This document shows, piece by piece, positions 43,957 through 52,562 of a stretch of DNA of 64,000 bases. The first letter of the stretch is position 1, and the number at the start of each line of letters is the position of its first letter. The notes under the pieces are model-generated. The model worked only from the letters and a program-made list of their open reading frames with translations, had not been told where the DNA came from and searched no databases. The position numbers and the translations under genes are program-made. This DNA comes from JACNJF01 sp050288105 (GTDB lineage Bacteria; Pseudomonadota; Gammaproteobacteria; GCA-001735895): positions 496,001 through 560,000 of the forward strand of contig JBNKDE010000001.1 in assembly GCA_050288105.1 (NCBI GenBank), given 5' to 3'.

Positions 43957-44487
43957 ATGATGAAAAATAAGGTAGCTCTAGGCCTGTTTTTTTTGCTTTA
44001 TGTTTCAACCAGCTATGCGGTGAAATTTCATAGCTATGTGAATGACAAAGGTGAAACCGTGTTTAGTAATATTCCGCAGAAATGTGTTCAGGGTGCGACC
44101 TTGACCTGCCTGGACAGGCATCCTGTACTTTCTAGCAAAGGTTCAGCCTCCCATGACACGAAAAAATCCGCAACAGCCACTGGACTGGCGAATAAAGAAA
44201 GCCGGCAATCAAATAACAGGACGATTGATAAGTCTCATACTGGCGCTCCAACGAACGCAGGCTCAGTTAATTCAGCTTTTAATATTCTGGACAATATTGT
44301 GGAAATGAATAATTTAATGAACGAATATTATCCTGCGAGTGCTGACCCGGAAGAGGTCGCCAAAGTCAGGGCGCAGCAGGATGACATTTTAGATGTGCTG
44401 CAAATCATTAAGGGTGCATCTAACAATGAAGAGCAGGGTACTATCGAAAAAGCGATCGATGTTCTGCGTTCGAATCTGGTTCAATGA
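43957..44487 (+). CDS. exported DUF4124-like protein
   Basis: This 176-residue protein has a signal peptide (LGLFFLLYVSTSYA, cut before VKF) and a short N-terminal YVNDKGETVFSNIP motif typical of DUF4124 domains, which are small periplasmic beta domains of unknown function. Two Cys follow (QKCVQ and LTCLD). The rest is polar and low in complexity. It starts 13 bp after the J-domain gene and is probably cotranscribed with it. Two in-frame ATG codons at 43957 and 43960 are both possible starts. Confidence 0.8.
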   Translation: MMKNKVALGLFFLLYVSTSYAVKFHSYVNDKGETVFSNIPQKCVQGATLTCLDRHPVLSSKGSASHDTKKSATATGLANKESRQSNNRTIDKSHTGAPTNAGSVNSAFNILDNIVEMNNLMNEYYPASADPEEVAKVRAQQDDILDVLQIIKGASNNEEQGTIEKAIDVLRSNLVQ

Positions 44488-44550
44488 TTAGAGCTTAGAA
44501 CTGGTCGTTGTGCTGAACTGAATTGCTGTTACAGAAAATGAGGTAAACAT

Positions 44551-44871
44551 ATGGCTGGTTTTTATATGCTGGCAGGTACGCTGACCAGTGATCAATCGCT
44601 GCAACAACTTTCCATTCAGCTTAAGGATTTAGGGGTTGAGTCCCAGCTGGAAGACGATGAGCTAGAGCTGGATAGTCCAGCCAGTCTGGCGATACGTAGC
44701 GGTTTTGATCATGAGTTCATTCTGGTAGGCGATGCTGCGCAGAGTGATGTGCTGTTATCTGAATGCGAGCGTTTGTCAGGCTATTTAAAACAATTGGGCC
44801 TGTCACATGAAATGGAAATCTACGACACCCAGAACGAGCTGGTTAAGCAGCTTAACTTTTATCCAGAATAG
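44551..44871 (+). CDS. hypothetical 106-residue acidic protein
   Basis: The protein has a TGAGGT-type ribosome-binding site before ATG and no signal peptide. It begins with FYMLAGTLTSDQSLQQLS and is acidic in the middle (LEDDELELDS). The alternating pattern of predicted strands and helices suggests a small alpha/beta fold. It overlaps the 3' end of the convergent DsbA-family gene by 13 nt. I do not recognise a family. Confidence 0.7.
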   Translation: MAGFYMLAGTLTSDQSLQQLSIQLKDLGVESQLEDDELELDSPASLAIRSGFDHEFILVGDAAQSDVLLSECERLSGYLKQLGLSHEMEIYDTQNELVKQLNFYPE

Positions 44872-45503
44872 GCACTGGCACTCAGCCAGCGATTTATATT
44901 CTCTTCAATCTGAGCATAAGGCTGGTAACCTCGGGTTAGCACCGTATGTGCGATGGCTGTCTGGCCGATCAGGGTGGGGAAGCCGCTAATCTTTAAATGG
45001 CGTGCATAATCGAAACTTAGCTGAGTGATGCGAGCGGTTTCAGGATCGTGCAGTAAGCGCTCAAACGCCGCGTCATCCAGCCCGAATGCTTTGGCGAGTT
45101 CAACAAGCTGCCTGGGTGCAGTGATATCCTGGTTAAACTGGTAAAACGCCTGCTGCAGGGTCTTCATGAATGCCAGTGCTTTAGAGCTATCCAGGCGGAA
45201 GCAGGCGATCACCGCACGACTTGCCGGTTCTGTGTCGTAGATAAAATCATCGCGATCAAAAAACTCAAAGTCAAATGACTGACCGGTGGCCTGCTGAACA
45301 TGCTGCCAATGCCCCCTGATTTCCTGCTTTGCTGCATTATCCATAAGCTGGGTATTGCCGGGACTTAATCCTCCCATAAACATCTGTATAGGGTGGTCAG
45401 CGAAAGTTTCCTTTACCTGCTGTATGACCGGTGCAAATCCCCAGCACCAGGAGCACATGGGGTCGGCGAAGTAGATTAATGACTTATCTCCAGATTTATC
45501 CAT
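44859..45503 (-). CDS. DsbA-family thioredoxin-fold oxidoreductase (cytoplasmic, FrnE-like)
   Basis: This 214-residue protein has a DsbA-type thioredoxin fold with inserted helical domain. The active-site motif is Cys17-Ser-Trp-Cys20 in DPMCSWCWGF, and the cis-Pro loop is SGFPTLI. No signal peptide is present, so it acts in the cytoplasm. Middle blocks MFMGGLSPG and YDTEPASRAVIACF are typical of the FrnE/HCCA-isomerase branch of the family. Substrate and partners are unknown. It reads leftward from beside a repeat element and overlaps the preceding convergent gene by 13 nt. Confidence 0.88.
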   Translation of the reverse strand: MDKSGDKSLIYFADPMCSWCWGFAPVIQQVKETFADHPIQMFMGGLSPGNTQLMDNAAKQEIRGHWQHVQQATGQSFDFEFFDRDDFIYDTEPASRAVIACFRLDSSKALAFMKTLQQAFYQFNQDITAPRQLVELAKAFGLDDAAFERLLHDPETARITQLSFDYARHLKISGFPTLIGQTAIAHTVLTRGYQPYAQIEENINRWLSASAYSG

Positions 45504-45530
45504 TAGTCCCTACCTGAAAAAAAACAATTA

Positions 45531-45683
45531 ACCACGGATAACACGGAGGACACAGAGAATACGTTGGTATTTTGTTTATCTGTAAAATTTACAAAATCAT
45601 TAAATACCAACACCGATTGATCAGTTTTAATTTGAAAAAGCAGGTCTGAGTGCTTCTCTGTGGTCTCTGTGTCGTCCGTGGTG
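45531..45683. repeat. nested inverted-repeat element (MITE- or REP-like)
   Basis: The left arm at 45531-45559 (ACCACGGATAACACGGAGG, continuing CACAGAGAA) and the right arm at 45653-45683 are related inverted copies of a C/A-rich word seen widely in proteobacterial intergenic repeats. Inside them lies a second pair, GTTGGTATTT at about 45563-45572 and AAATACCAAC at 45602-45611, with a near-palindromic AT-rich core. The element sits between the DsbA-family gene and prfB. A reading frame over it (45503-45721, minus) encodes Thr/Val-rich junk of the sort produced by such repeats and is not called. Confidence 0.75.
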
Positions 45684-45771
45684 AAGATGTTTTTAAGCTG
45701 GTTAAAATACCCAGGTATCATTAGAGAGCCTCAGAAATGGACTGATAGTTGCCCCATTATGGGTTAACCTG

Positions 45772-45800
45772 ATTACAAATCAATCCACATCAGGTAGAAT
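45772..45800 (+). promoter_or_regulatory. candidate sigma70 promoter of prfB-lysS
   Basis: ATTACA (45772-45777) and TAGAAT (45795-45800) are separated by 17 nt and lie 30 bp upstream of the prfB ATG. Matches to consensus are 4/6 and 5/6. Confidence 0.4.
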
Positions 45801-45829
45801 TCAGCGCTTTTTTCAATTTCATACTGATT

Positions 45830-46928
45830 ATGCTTGAAACCAATCCAATCTCCTCACATATCGAAGACTTGTTAGCGCGAATTGAAGCGTTAAGGGGGTA
45901 TCTTTGACTACGTCGAAAAGAAAGAGCAATTAGAAGAAATTCGTATCGAGCTGGAGGATCCAGATGTCTGGAATGACCCGGAAAAAGCCCAGCACCTGGG
46001 TAAGGAGCGGGCGCGTCTGGAAAACATTATAGAAGGCCTGGATAACACGGCACAGATGGTCACGGATGCCGCAGAACTACTGGAGCTGGCTGAAATGGAG
46101 CAGGATGAATCGACTATAGAATCGATTCAGTCCGACCTAGAAATTGCGGAATCCACGGTTGCAGGACTGGAGTTCCGACGCATGTTCTCCGGTGAAATGG
46201 ATAGCTGTAATGCATTTCTTGATATACAGGCGGGTTCCGGTGGCACAGAAGCTCAGGACTGGGCTGAAATGCTGTTACGCATGTACTTGCGCTGGGGTGA
46301 ACAAAAGGGCTTTAAAACTGAGCTGATAGAAGTCTCAGCTGGTGATGTGGCTGGTATCAAGAGTGCTACTATTCGTTTTGAAGGTGAGTATGCCTTTGGC
46401 TGGTTGCGTACTGAAACAGGGGTGCATCGACTGGTGCGCAAATCACCCTTTGATTCGGGTAATCGTCGACACACTTCTTTTGCTGCGGCTTTTGTGTCGC
46501 CTGAAGTGGACGATGATATTGATATCGAAATCGATCCATCAGATTTACGTATTGATGTTTACCGGGCCAGTGGGGCAGGTGGACAGCACGTTAACCGTAC
46601 CGAGTCTGCGGTACGCATTACCCATATTCCGACTAACGTTGTTGTGCAGTGCCAGAATGACCGTTCGCAGCACAAGAACAAGGCAACTGCAATGAAACAG
46701 CTAAAAGCCAAGCTGTATGAACTGGAAATTCAGAAAAAGAATGCCGCCGCGCAAAACCTGGAGGATAGTAAATCCGACATAGGCTGGGGCAGTCAGATAC
46801 GGTCCTATGTACTGGATCAGTCACGCATTAAAGATTTAAGAACCCATGTAGAGACCGGCAATACCCAGGCGGTACTGGATGGCTCTCTGGATCAATTTAT
46901 TGAAGCATCACTAAAGAGTGGATTGTAA
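45830..46928 (+). CDS. prfB: peptide chain release factor 2 (RF2), expressed through a programmed +1 frameshift
   Basis: RF2 ends translation at UGA and UAA codons. The gene starts at ATG 45830 and meets an in-frame TGA at codon 26 (45905-45907). The ribosome must slip +1 on CTT and continue from GAC at 45906. The joined protein has 365 residues, the same as E. coli RF2. The stop-codon recognition motif SPF (RKSPFDSGNRR) and the peptidyl-hydrolysis GGQ motif at residues 250-252 are both present. The lysS gene starts 3 bp after the stop, as in E. coli. Confidence 0.97.
45893..45908 (+). promoter_or_regulatory. prfB programmed +1 frameshift site
   Basis: AGGGGGTATCTTTGAC matches the E. coli prfB site: an internal Shine-Dalgarno-like AGGGGG, the slippery CTT codon, and TGA followed by C, a weak termination context. 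When RF2 is scarce the ribosome pauses at TGA and shifts, so RF2 controls its own level. Confidence 0.95.
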
Positions 46929-46931
46929 GCT

Positions 46932-48449
46932 ATGAGCGAAAAGCAAAATGTCGCAGATGAAAATATCGAAGCGGTTGATGAAAACAAACTGATTGCACAG
47001 CGTCGAGAAAAACTCTCTGCAATACGCGCGCAGGGGCAGGCCTTTCCAAATCATTTCAGACGCGATCATGTGGTAGCAGAGCTGATCAATGATTACGATT
47101 CTAAGAGTAAGGAAGAACTTGAAGAGGTAGCCGTAAGTGCTTCTATTGCTGGAAGAATGATGTTTAAACGTGACATGGGGAAAGCCAGTTTCGCCAAGCT
47201 GCAGGACATGAGTGGTCAGTTTCAGGTGTATGTGCGTCAGGATGCAATTGGCGCCGAGAAATATGAAGCTTTCAAGCATAGTGATATCGGAGATATCTTT
47301 GGTGCGCAGGGAACTCTGTTCAAGACCAAGACGGGTGAATTGTCGCTTAAGGTGACGGACCTGGTACTGCTAACCAAATCGCTGCGTCCATTGCCGGAGA
47401 AATTTCATGGCCTGACCGATACCGAGCAAAAGTATCGTCAGCGTTACCTTGATCTAATTATGAATGAAGAATCGCGCAAGGTTTTCCACACGCGTAGTAA
47501 AGCGATCAATTTCATTCGTCAGTACCTGACCCAGAGGGGATACATGGAAGTAGAAACCCCTATGATGCATGTAATCCCCGGTGGAGCGACTGCGCGTCCA
47601 TTCGTGACACACCATAATGCTTTAGGTATGGATCTGTTCCTGCGTATCGCACCTGAGCTGTACCTGAAACGACTGGTTGTTGGTGGCGTTGAAAAGGTGT
47701 TTGAGATTAACCGAAGTTTCCGTAATGAAGGGTTGTCTACGCGACACAATCCTGAATTTACCATGATTGAATTTTATGAGGCTTACGCTGACTATGTCGA
47801 TCTTATGGATCTGACCGAAGATCTGTTACGTAATCTAGCAATTGAAGTCATTGGTAGTACCGAGCTGAGTTATCAGGGGCAGCAATTTGACCTGGGCAAG
47901 CCTTTTGCGCGTATGTCGGTTAAGGAATCTATTATCCACCATAATCCCGACATTGATCCGGCTGCGCTGGATGATCTGGAATCCTGTAAAGCGATTGCAA
48001 ACAATATGGGTATACCCGACCTGGATAATGGCGGGCTGGGTAAACTGCATATCGAAATCTTTGACAAGACTGTTGAACATCGTCTTATTCAGCCGACTTT
48101 TATTACCCAGTATCCAACTGAGGTTTCACCTCTGGCTCGACGTAATGATGATGACCCTTTTGTTACTGACCGCTTTGAATTCTTTATTGCTGGACGTGAA
48201 ATGGCCAATGGATTTTCTGAGTTGAATGATGCTGAAGATCAGGCCGAACGTTTCAAGCAACAGGTTGCTGATAAGGATGCCGGTGACATGGAGGCCATGC
48301 ATTATGATGATGACTATATTCGCGCACTGGAGTATGGATTACCACCGACAGCAGGCGAGGGGATAGGTATAGATCGTTTGATTATGTTCCTGACCGATTC
48401 ACCCAGTATTCGTGATGTGTTGCTATTTCCCCATATGCGACCAGAATAA
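46932..48449 (+). CDS. lysS: lysyl-tRNA synthetase, class II
   Basis: LysRS charges tRNA-Lys. The 505-residue protein has the N-terminal OB-fold anticodon-binding domain (about residues 60-170: SIAGRMMFKRDMGKASFAKLQD) and the class II catalytic core. Motif 1 is around YMEVETPMMH; motif 2 is FEINRSFRNEGLSTRHNPEF; motif 3 is GEGIGIDRLIMFLTD near the C-terminus. Its length is normal. It is cotranscribed with prfB and followed by a hairpin terminator. Confidence 0.98.
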   Translation: MSEKQNVADENIEAVDENKLIAQRREKLSAIRAQGQAFPNHFRRDHVVAELINDYDSKSKEELEEVAVSASIAGRMMFKRDMGKASFAKLQDMSGQFQVYVRQDAIGAEKYEAFKHSDIGDIFGAQGTLFKTKTGELSLKVTDLVLLTKSLRPLPEKFHGLTDTEQKYRQRYLDLIMNEESRKVFHTRSKAINFIRQYLTQRGYMEVETPMMHVIPGGATARPFVTHHNALGMDLFLRIAPELYLKRLVVGGVEKVFEINRSFRNEGLSTRHNPEFTMIEFYEAYADYVDLMDLTEDLLRNLAIEVIGSTELSYQGQQFDLGKPFARMSVKESIIHHNPDIDPAALDDLESCKAIANNMGIPDLDNGGLGKLHIEIFDKTVEHRLIQPTFITQYPTEVSPLARRNDDDPFVTDRFEFFIAGREMANGFSELNDAEDQAERFKQQVADKDAGDMEAMHYDDDYIRALEYGLPPTAGEGIGIDRLIMFLTDSPSIRDVLLFPHMRPE

Positions 48450-48465
48450 AAACAGGCCGAGATAT

Positions 48466-48494
48466 AAAAATGCCCACCTGATGTGGGCATTTTT
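48466..48494. terminator. bidirectional rho-independent terminator between lysS and the HDOD gene
   Basis: AAAAATGCCCAC and GTGGGCATTTTT form a perfect 12-bp stem with a CTGAT loop. The run of T/A on each side means it can end the rightward lysS transcript and the leftward HDOD gene transcript. Confidence 0.85.
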
Positions 48495-48522
48495 GTGTGC
48501 AGCGGATAATCCAGCGTTTTCG

Positions 48523-49338
48523 TCAGGCCAGGGCCTCTTTCACTTCGGCAACGCCACCCGACATATCGATCTCTTCAAAGCTTTCCATGCCGATACGCGC
48601 GAAAGCAGAAACCTGTGAGCTGTCGACATGCCCCAGAGGGTGGTCACTACCAGCCACTGTTTCGATCAGAGCGACCTGAACTACATCGGTGAAATCCGGA
48701 GGGCCGTCATGCTCACGCGTAATGTCCAGGTGTTGCTCAGGAACCATAACCATTTCTTCCTGGAAGTCCCATTTGCGCAGGATAGCGGCACCTACCACCG
48801 GATAAAGCTGGTTAATTAGGTTATCCAGTAGCTCAACATTATTTAATAGAGCGGGATCGCTCTCTGCCTTGACCAGAATGGGTGATATACCGATGCAGTG
48901 GGTCAATCCTGCCAGCAGGGCACTATCAGGGTCAAGGTTGGTACTGGTTTTTGCGAGCATCGCGCTTAATGCGGCTACGTCTGTACTCAGTTTCCAGGTT
49001 TTGCGTAGATATTTGTCAACCACCGGATTGGTAGCCTGAAACAGCTGTTTCATTACCAGAGAAGTGGCCAGGTTGCGTACAGTAATCAGTCCCATGCGTG
49101 TGACTGCATTATGTACGTTATCTGCAGTACTGATTCCCCGGTAGAGTGCTGAATTGGCAACCTGAATAATACGGGCTGACAGTGCTGCATCGGTTTCTAT
49201 GATTGCAGCGATGTCCCGAATGGTTGAGTTGTCGTCATCAACGGTTTCACGAACCTTGATAGCGACTTCGGGCAGGGTCGGTAACGGTAATCGATCATGT
49301 TTTAAGTCATCAAGAATGCTTTCTTCAGTGAGGCTCAT
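48523..49338 (-). CDS. HDOD-domain signalling protein
   Basis: HDOD domains are HD-related, non-catalytic modules found in regulators of motility, competence and stress. The 271-residue protein consists of one HDOD domain: LPLPTLPEVAIKVRE, IAAIIETDAALSARIIQVANSALYRG, then VTRMGLITVRNLATSLVMKQLF. No second signalling domain is seen. The HD catalytic pair is absent, as is normal for the family. It lies 89 bp after the ygfZ gene and may share that operon or have its own promoter. Confidence 0.9.
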   Translation of the reverse strand: MSLTEESILDDLKHDRLPLPTLPEVAIKVRETVDDDNSTIRDIAAIIETDAALSARIIQVANSALYRGISTADNVHNAVTRMGLITVRNLATSLVMKQLFQATNPVVDKYLRKTWKLSTDVAALSAMLAKTSTNLDPDSALLAGLTHCIGISPILVKAESDPALLNNVELLDNLINQLYPVVGAAILRKWDFQEEMVMVPEQHLDITREHDGPPDFTDVVQVALIETVAGSDHPLGHVDSSQVSAFARIGMESFEEIDMSGGVAEVKEALA

Positions 49339-49427
49339 TAATCATTTTTCTCATGTTTATCAGATTTCGTTACAGATTATAGTTGGCTTAAATAGATTGA
49401 CCAAAACTATCTGGCACAAAATTATTA

Positions 49428-50417
49428 TTAGGTCGATGTTTTATAAGGTAGCGATTGCAAGTCCAGTTTGACTTCGGGTTGCTTGCTTAAAACCAGTTCA
49501 TTGGACTCTGCTTTATCTATCTGTGCAATAAATAACAGCAGGCAACTGCTGTCATTTAACCTTGCAGCATCGACCACCTTTCCGCTGCCATCGTTCGCCT
49601 CGCTTGATTTCGCCTTTAGCTCATCACCGGGTTGAGGGCAGGTCGACGAATCGATCTGTGCCAGGTACATCTGTCGTTTCAATTTGCCAAGATATTGCAT
49701 GCGTGCCACCACTTCCTGTCCCGGGTAACATCCTTTCTTGAAACTTACGCCATCTAGCAGCTGTAGATTACTCATTTGTAGTACAAAAGCCTGCATGGTT
49801 TGAGAATAAAGCGCAGGTATACCGGCCTTTATTTCCTGCAGGCGCCAACTGTCTGGAGATGAATAAGCCAGTGTGCCGAATGATGATTCAACCAGTGCTA
49901 CCGCTTCCTGCTCATCGTTGCTGAGTATCAGGAAGCGCGCCTGGTCGTCGCTCGCCTGGACCCTGAGCGAAATGAGGGAGTCCGATTGATAGACCTGGTT
50001 TATCTGGTCTGGAAATTTTTCATCTGCGGGTAAATCCCCGAGCTTTACAGAAACCCCAATCCGGGCAAAGGAGTCAGTAATATCGGCGAGTATCACCTGT
50101 GAGCGGATTACGTATTTCTGTAACAACTGCATCACGTCCTGCAATATAGCTGCGGGCATGATTAACAGATACCCCCCTTCAATCTGAATAACACGAAAGA
50201 TCGCGATCATGCGGCCTTTTGCATTCGAAAAAGAACTAAGCTGAGCGCGCGTGCTATTGATCAGAGAAATATCATTACTCAGTTGATGCTGTAGGAACTC
50301 GGTTGCGTCTTCACCTCCTACGTACAGAATGCCGCTATCGTTAAGAGCGCACAGGGTGTCCTTCAGCTGAGCCGGCAGCGGCGTTTTAGCCGCCAGAAAT
50401 TGTTGCCATTGTTTCAT
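49428..50417 (-). CDS. ygfZ: folate-binding tRNA-modifying/Fe-S repair protein YgfZ (CAF17/GcvT-like)
   Basis: YgfZ is a folate-dependent protein that supports Fe-S enzymes such as MiaB. The 329-residue protein has the GcvT-like fold and the diagnostic motif KGCYPGQEVVARMQYLGKLKR near residue 230, with the conserved Cys. The N-terminal GEDATEFLQHQLSNDI block is also typical. It overlaps queG by 4 nt, so the two Fe-S-related genes are coupled. Confidence 0.92.
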   Translation of the reverse strand: MKQWQQFLAAKTPLPAQLKDTLCALNDSGILYVGGEDATEFLQHQLSNDISLINSTRAQLSSFSNAKGRMIAIFRVIQIEGGYLLIMPAAILQDVMQLLQKYVIRSQVILADITDSFARIGVSVKLGDLPADEKFPDQINQVYQSDSLISLRVQASDDQARFLILSNDEQEAVALVESSFGTLAYSSPDSWRLQEIKAGIPALYSQTMQAFVLQMSNLQLLDGVSFKKGCYPGQEVVARMQYLGKLKRQMYLAQIDSSTCPQPGDELKAKSSEANDGSGKVVDAARLNDSSCLLLFIAQIDKAESNELVLSKQPEVKLDLQSLPYKTST

Positions 50418-51487
50418 TTTAATGTGTCCAGTTTATGGGTCTGTTGACTGATTGCCCAGTCTATGTGTTCGCCTACCAATGCCGTAGCATCGGCTCGCGC
50501 TTTTTTTAATATGGTTAAGATATGAGGGTTGGCTGCGGCGTTTCCAAGTGCTATGGAAAGATTCCTGCGCCATTTCTGGTATCCGATGCGACGGATCGGG
50601 GAACCTTCAAAACGCTGCAGGAATGTGTTTTCACTCCAATCAAAGCAGTCAAGCAGACTGATATCATCGAGTTTATGACGCGCCTTAAAATCGCTTTCAC
50701 GGGTTAGTTTTTCGAATCGATTCCAGGGGCAATAAAGCTGGCAGTCGTCACAGCCATAGATTCGATTTCCGATTGCAGCGCGAAATTCTTCAGCGATTGC
50801 TGAATGATGCTCAATGGTTAAATACGAGATACAACGTCGGGCATCCACCACATAGGGTACGACGATCGCCTGGGTAGGGCATTTATCGATACAGCTGCGA
50901 CAATCACCACAATGTCCTTGCACGGGCTGGTCCAGGTGTAACTTGAGATCGGTGTAGATTTCACCCAGGAAAAACCAGGATCCGTGTTCACGCTGTAGTA
51001 GATTACTATGCTTCCCGCGCCATCCCAGTCCGGCTTTGAGCGCCAGCTCCTTCTCCAGTACTGGTGCGCTGTCGGTGAATACCCGATAGCCATAATCGCC
51101 CACCAGGAGTTCGATCTCAGTGGCAAACTGCTGCAGGCGTTTGCGCAATAATTTATGGTAATCACGACCCAGGGCGTAGCGTGAAATATACGCTTTATGC
51201 GGATGGTCGAGTAGATTGATTAGCGGCTCGGACGGCTCCGGCAGGTAGTCTAACCCTACGCAGATGACAGACAATGTTCCTGGGACCATCTGCTCCGGGT
51301 GCAGTCGCTTTTCGGTATTGCGCTGCAGGTAACTCATTTCACCGTGAAAGTTTTGCGCAATCCACTGCTGATAGTTCTGGTGGTGCTGATCGAGCTGGGT
51401 ATCTGTGATCCCCACCGACCGGAATCCGAGCCTCAGGCCTGTCTGTTTGATCTGCTGGCTGAGTTTGAGGGTGTCGACTGGATTCAA
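50414..51487 (-). CDS. queG: epoxyqueuosine reductase QueG
   Basis: QueG reduces epoxyqueuosine in tRNA to queuosine, using cobalamin and two 4Fe-4S clusters. The 357-residue protein has the DUF1730 N-terminal domain (GFRSVGITDTQLDQH, ARYALGRDYHK-like SRYALGRDYHKLL), followed by a ferredoxin-like cluster domain: CGDCRSCIDKCPTQAI and CDDCQLYCPWN. A C-terminal HEAT-like helical part (RRNLSIALGNAA, LTILKKARAD) follows. It overlaps the rhodanese gene by 4 nt upstream and ygfZ by 4 nt downstream. Confidence 0.95.
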   Translation of the reverse strand: MNPVDTLKLSQQIKQTGLRLGFRSVGITDTQLDQHHQNYQQWIAQNFHGEMSYLQRNTEKRLHPEQMVPGTLSVICVGLDYLPEPSEPLINLLDHPHKAYISRYALGRDYHKLLRKRLQQFATEIELLVGDYGYRVFTDSAPVLEKELALKAGLGWRGKHSNLLQREHGSWFFLGEIYTDLKLHLDQPVQGHCGDCRSCIDKCPTQAIVVPYVVDARRCISYLTIEHHSAIAEEFRAAIGNRIYGCDDCQLYCPWNRFEKLTRESDFKARHKLDDISLLDCFDWSENTFLQRFEGSPIRRIGYQKWRRNLSIALGNAAANPHILTILKKARADATALVGEHIDWAISQQTHKLDTLK

Positions 51488-52098
51488 TTGTCGTTCTCAG
51501 CAGATGTTGAATCAAAGTTAAAATACATGGCCTGCTTTTCCAGTGTATAACTCCAGGGTAAACCCGCATTCTTCCAGCCGTTGATGACCCGCTGTCCCTT
51601 ATTAATACCGGATTTAGCCTTGATACCTTCAAAGCCCTGATACTGCGAATACACCTGGTCGAAACCGGCTTCGTAAAGCTCCTGGGTTGCGATTGGAACT
51701 CGACTTCCCGACTGGCAGATCAGGATGATTGGGGTTTTACGCGTTTTATGTTTCAGTTTTAGCAATTTTTCAAAATCCGCCACGAAATGTTGATTCTTGC
51801 TTGTTCTGTAGGTATTGGCTTTGTCCGACCAGCTGAAGTCGGTATTGATAAAGCGCGAGGGGATATTGGCATCAATATTAGCGGGTGCACCGATGAATTT
51901 TAATTCGGGTCGGGAGCGTATATCGACGAACAGAATATCGTCTCCCAGGTCAGCCTTGAGGTTAAAGGCCTCCTGCGGTGTCAGATATAGTCCGTACGGA
52001 GTTTTTAACTTCTCGGGGATAGCGGATTCATCTATTGCCATCAGAGGGAGTGCAATAAAACAGCAAAAGCTGAACAAAAATAGTCTTGGAACGGGCAT
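51484..52098 (-). CDS. exported rhodanese-like protein
   Basis: Rhodanese domains move sulfane sulfur or bind anions. The 204-residue protein has a signal peptide (FLFSFCCFIALPLMA, cut before IDES) and a single rhodanese domain: LFVDIRSRPELKFIG at the N-terminal side and the active-site loop CQSGSR, with Cys128. The C-terminal GFEGIKAKSG and VINGWKNAGLPW blocks are typical of a periplasmic rhodanese group. It is the first gene of a three-gene operon with queG and ygfZ, although those act in the cytoplasm. It is divergent from crcB, with 76 bp between them. Confidence 0.9.
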   Translation of the reverse strand: MPVPRLFLFSFCCFIALPLMAIDESAIPEKLKTPYGLYLTPQEAFNLKADLGDDILFVDIRSRPELKFIGAPANIDANIPSRFINTDFSWSDKANTYRTSKNQHFVADFEKLLKLKHKTRKTPIILICQSGSRVPIATQELYEAGFDQVYSQYQGFEGIKAKSGINKGQRVINGWKNAGLPWSYTLEKQAMYFNFDSTSAENDN

Positions 52099-52174
52099 TT
52101 AACGGCCTTTATGGATGAAAGTTTTAGCGTGATCGGTACAATACCGCTTTTTCAAACGAAAACAAACGTACCTT

Positions 52175-52555
52175 ATGACAGTTTATTTAGCCATCGCGCT
52201 GGGCGGATCACTGGGTGCGGTATGTCGATACTGGGTTTCTACATCCACTTATGCATGGCTAGGAACCGAATTCCCCTTCGGTACCCTGATGGTTAATATT
52301 ACCGGCTCCCTGATGATGGGATTCCTGGCCATATTGCTGACTGAGAAAATAGCAGTACCTGAAGAATTAAGATTTGCATTGCTGGTGGGTTTTCTGGGCT
52401 CTTATACGACTTTTTCGACCTTTGCGCTGGATGGGCTTAACTGGCTGCATAATGGCGCCTGGATGAAGGTTGCAGCGTATATGTTGATTAGTGTTTTCGG
52501 AAGTTTACTGGGCGTCTGGTTAGGTTACCTGGGCGCTCGATTTATCATGAGATAG
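52175..52555 (+). CDS. crcB: fluoride ion channel CrcB (Fluc)
   Basis: CrcB is a small dual-topology channel that exports fluoride. The 126-residue protein has four membrane helices and the family motifs GGSLGAVCRYWVS at the N-terminus, FPFGTLMVNITGSLMMGFL with the conserved Asn, and GFLGSYTTFSTFALD with the Thr/Ser/Phe pore residues. The start is ATG 52175. No fluoride riboswitch is visible upstream. It lies 7 bp before serS, an arrangement also found in Pseudomonas. Confidence 0.95.
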   Translation: MTVYLAIALGGSLGAVCRYWVSTSTYAWLGTEFPFGTLMVNITGSLMMGFLAILLTEKIAVPEELRFALLVGFLGSYTTFSTFALDGLNWLHNGAWMKVAAYMLISVFGSLLGVWLGYLGARFIMR

Positions 52556-52562
52556 AGAATAT

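Noticed and set aside
43957..44487. DUF4124-like protein as a lipoprotein
   Set aside because: The signal peptide ends in SYAVK and no lipobox Cys follows it.
45503..45721. 72-residue leftward reading frame
   Set aside because: It is read from the inverted-repeat element. The Thr/Asp/Val-rich product is the usual artefact of such repeats, and it overlaps no recognised family.
45830..45907. prfB broken by an in-frame stop (pseudogene)
   Set aside because: The stop lies in the canonical programmed frameshift site, and the joined protein has the exact RF2 length and motifs.
52099..52174. fluoride riboswitch upstream of crcB
   Set aside because: The 76-bp gap does not show the conserved GGxGATGGxxTTCGCC-type core or pseudoknot pairing.
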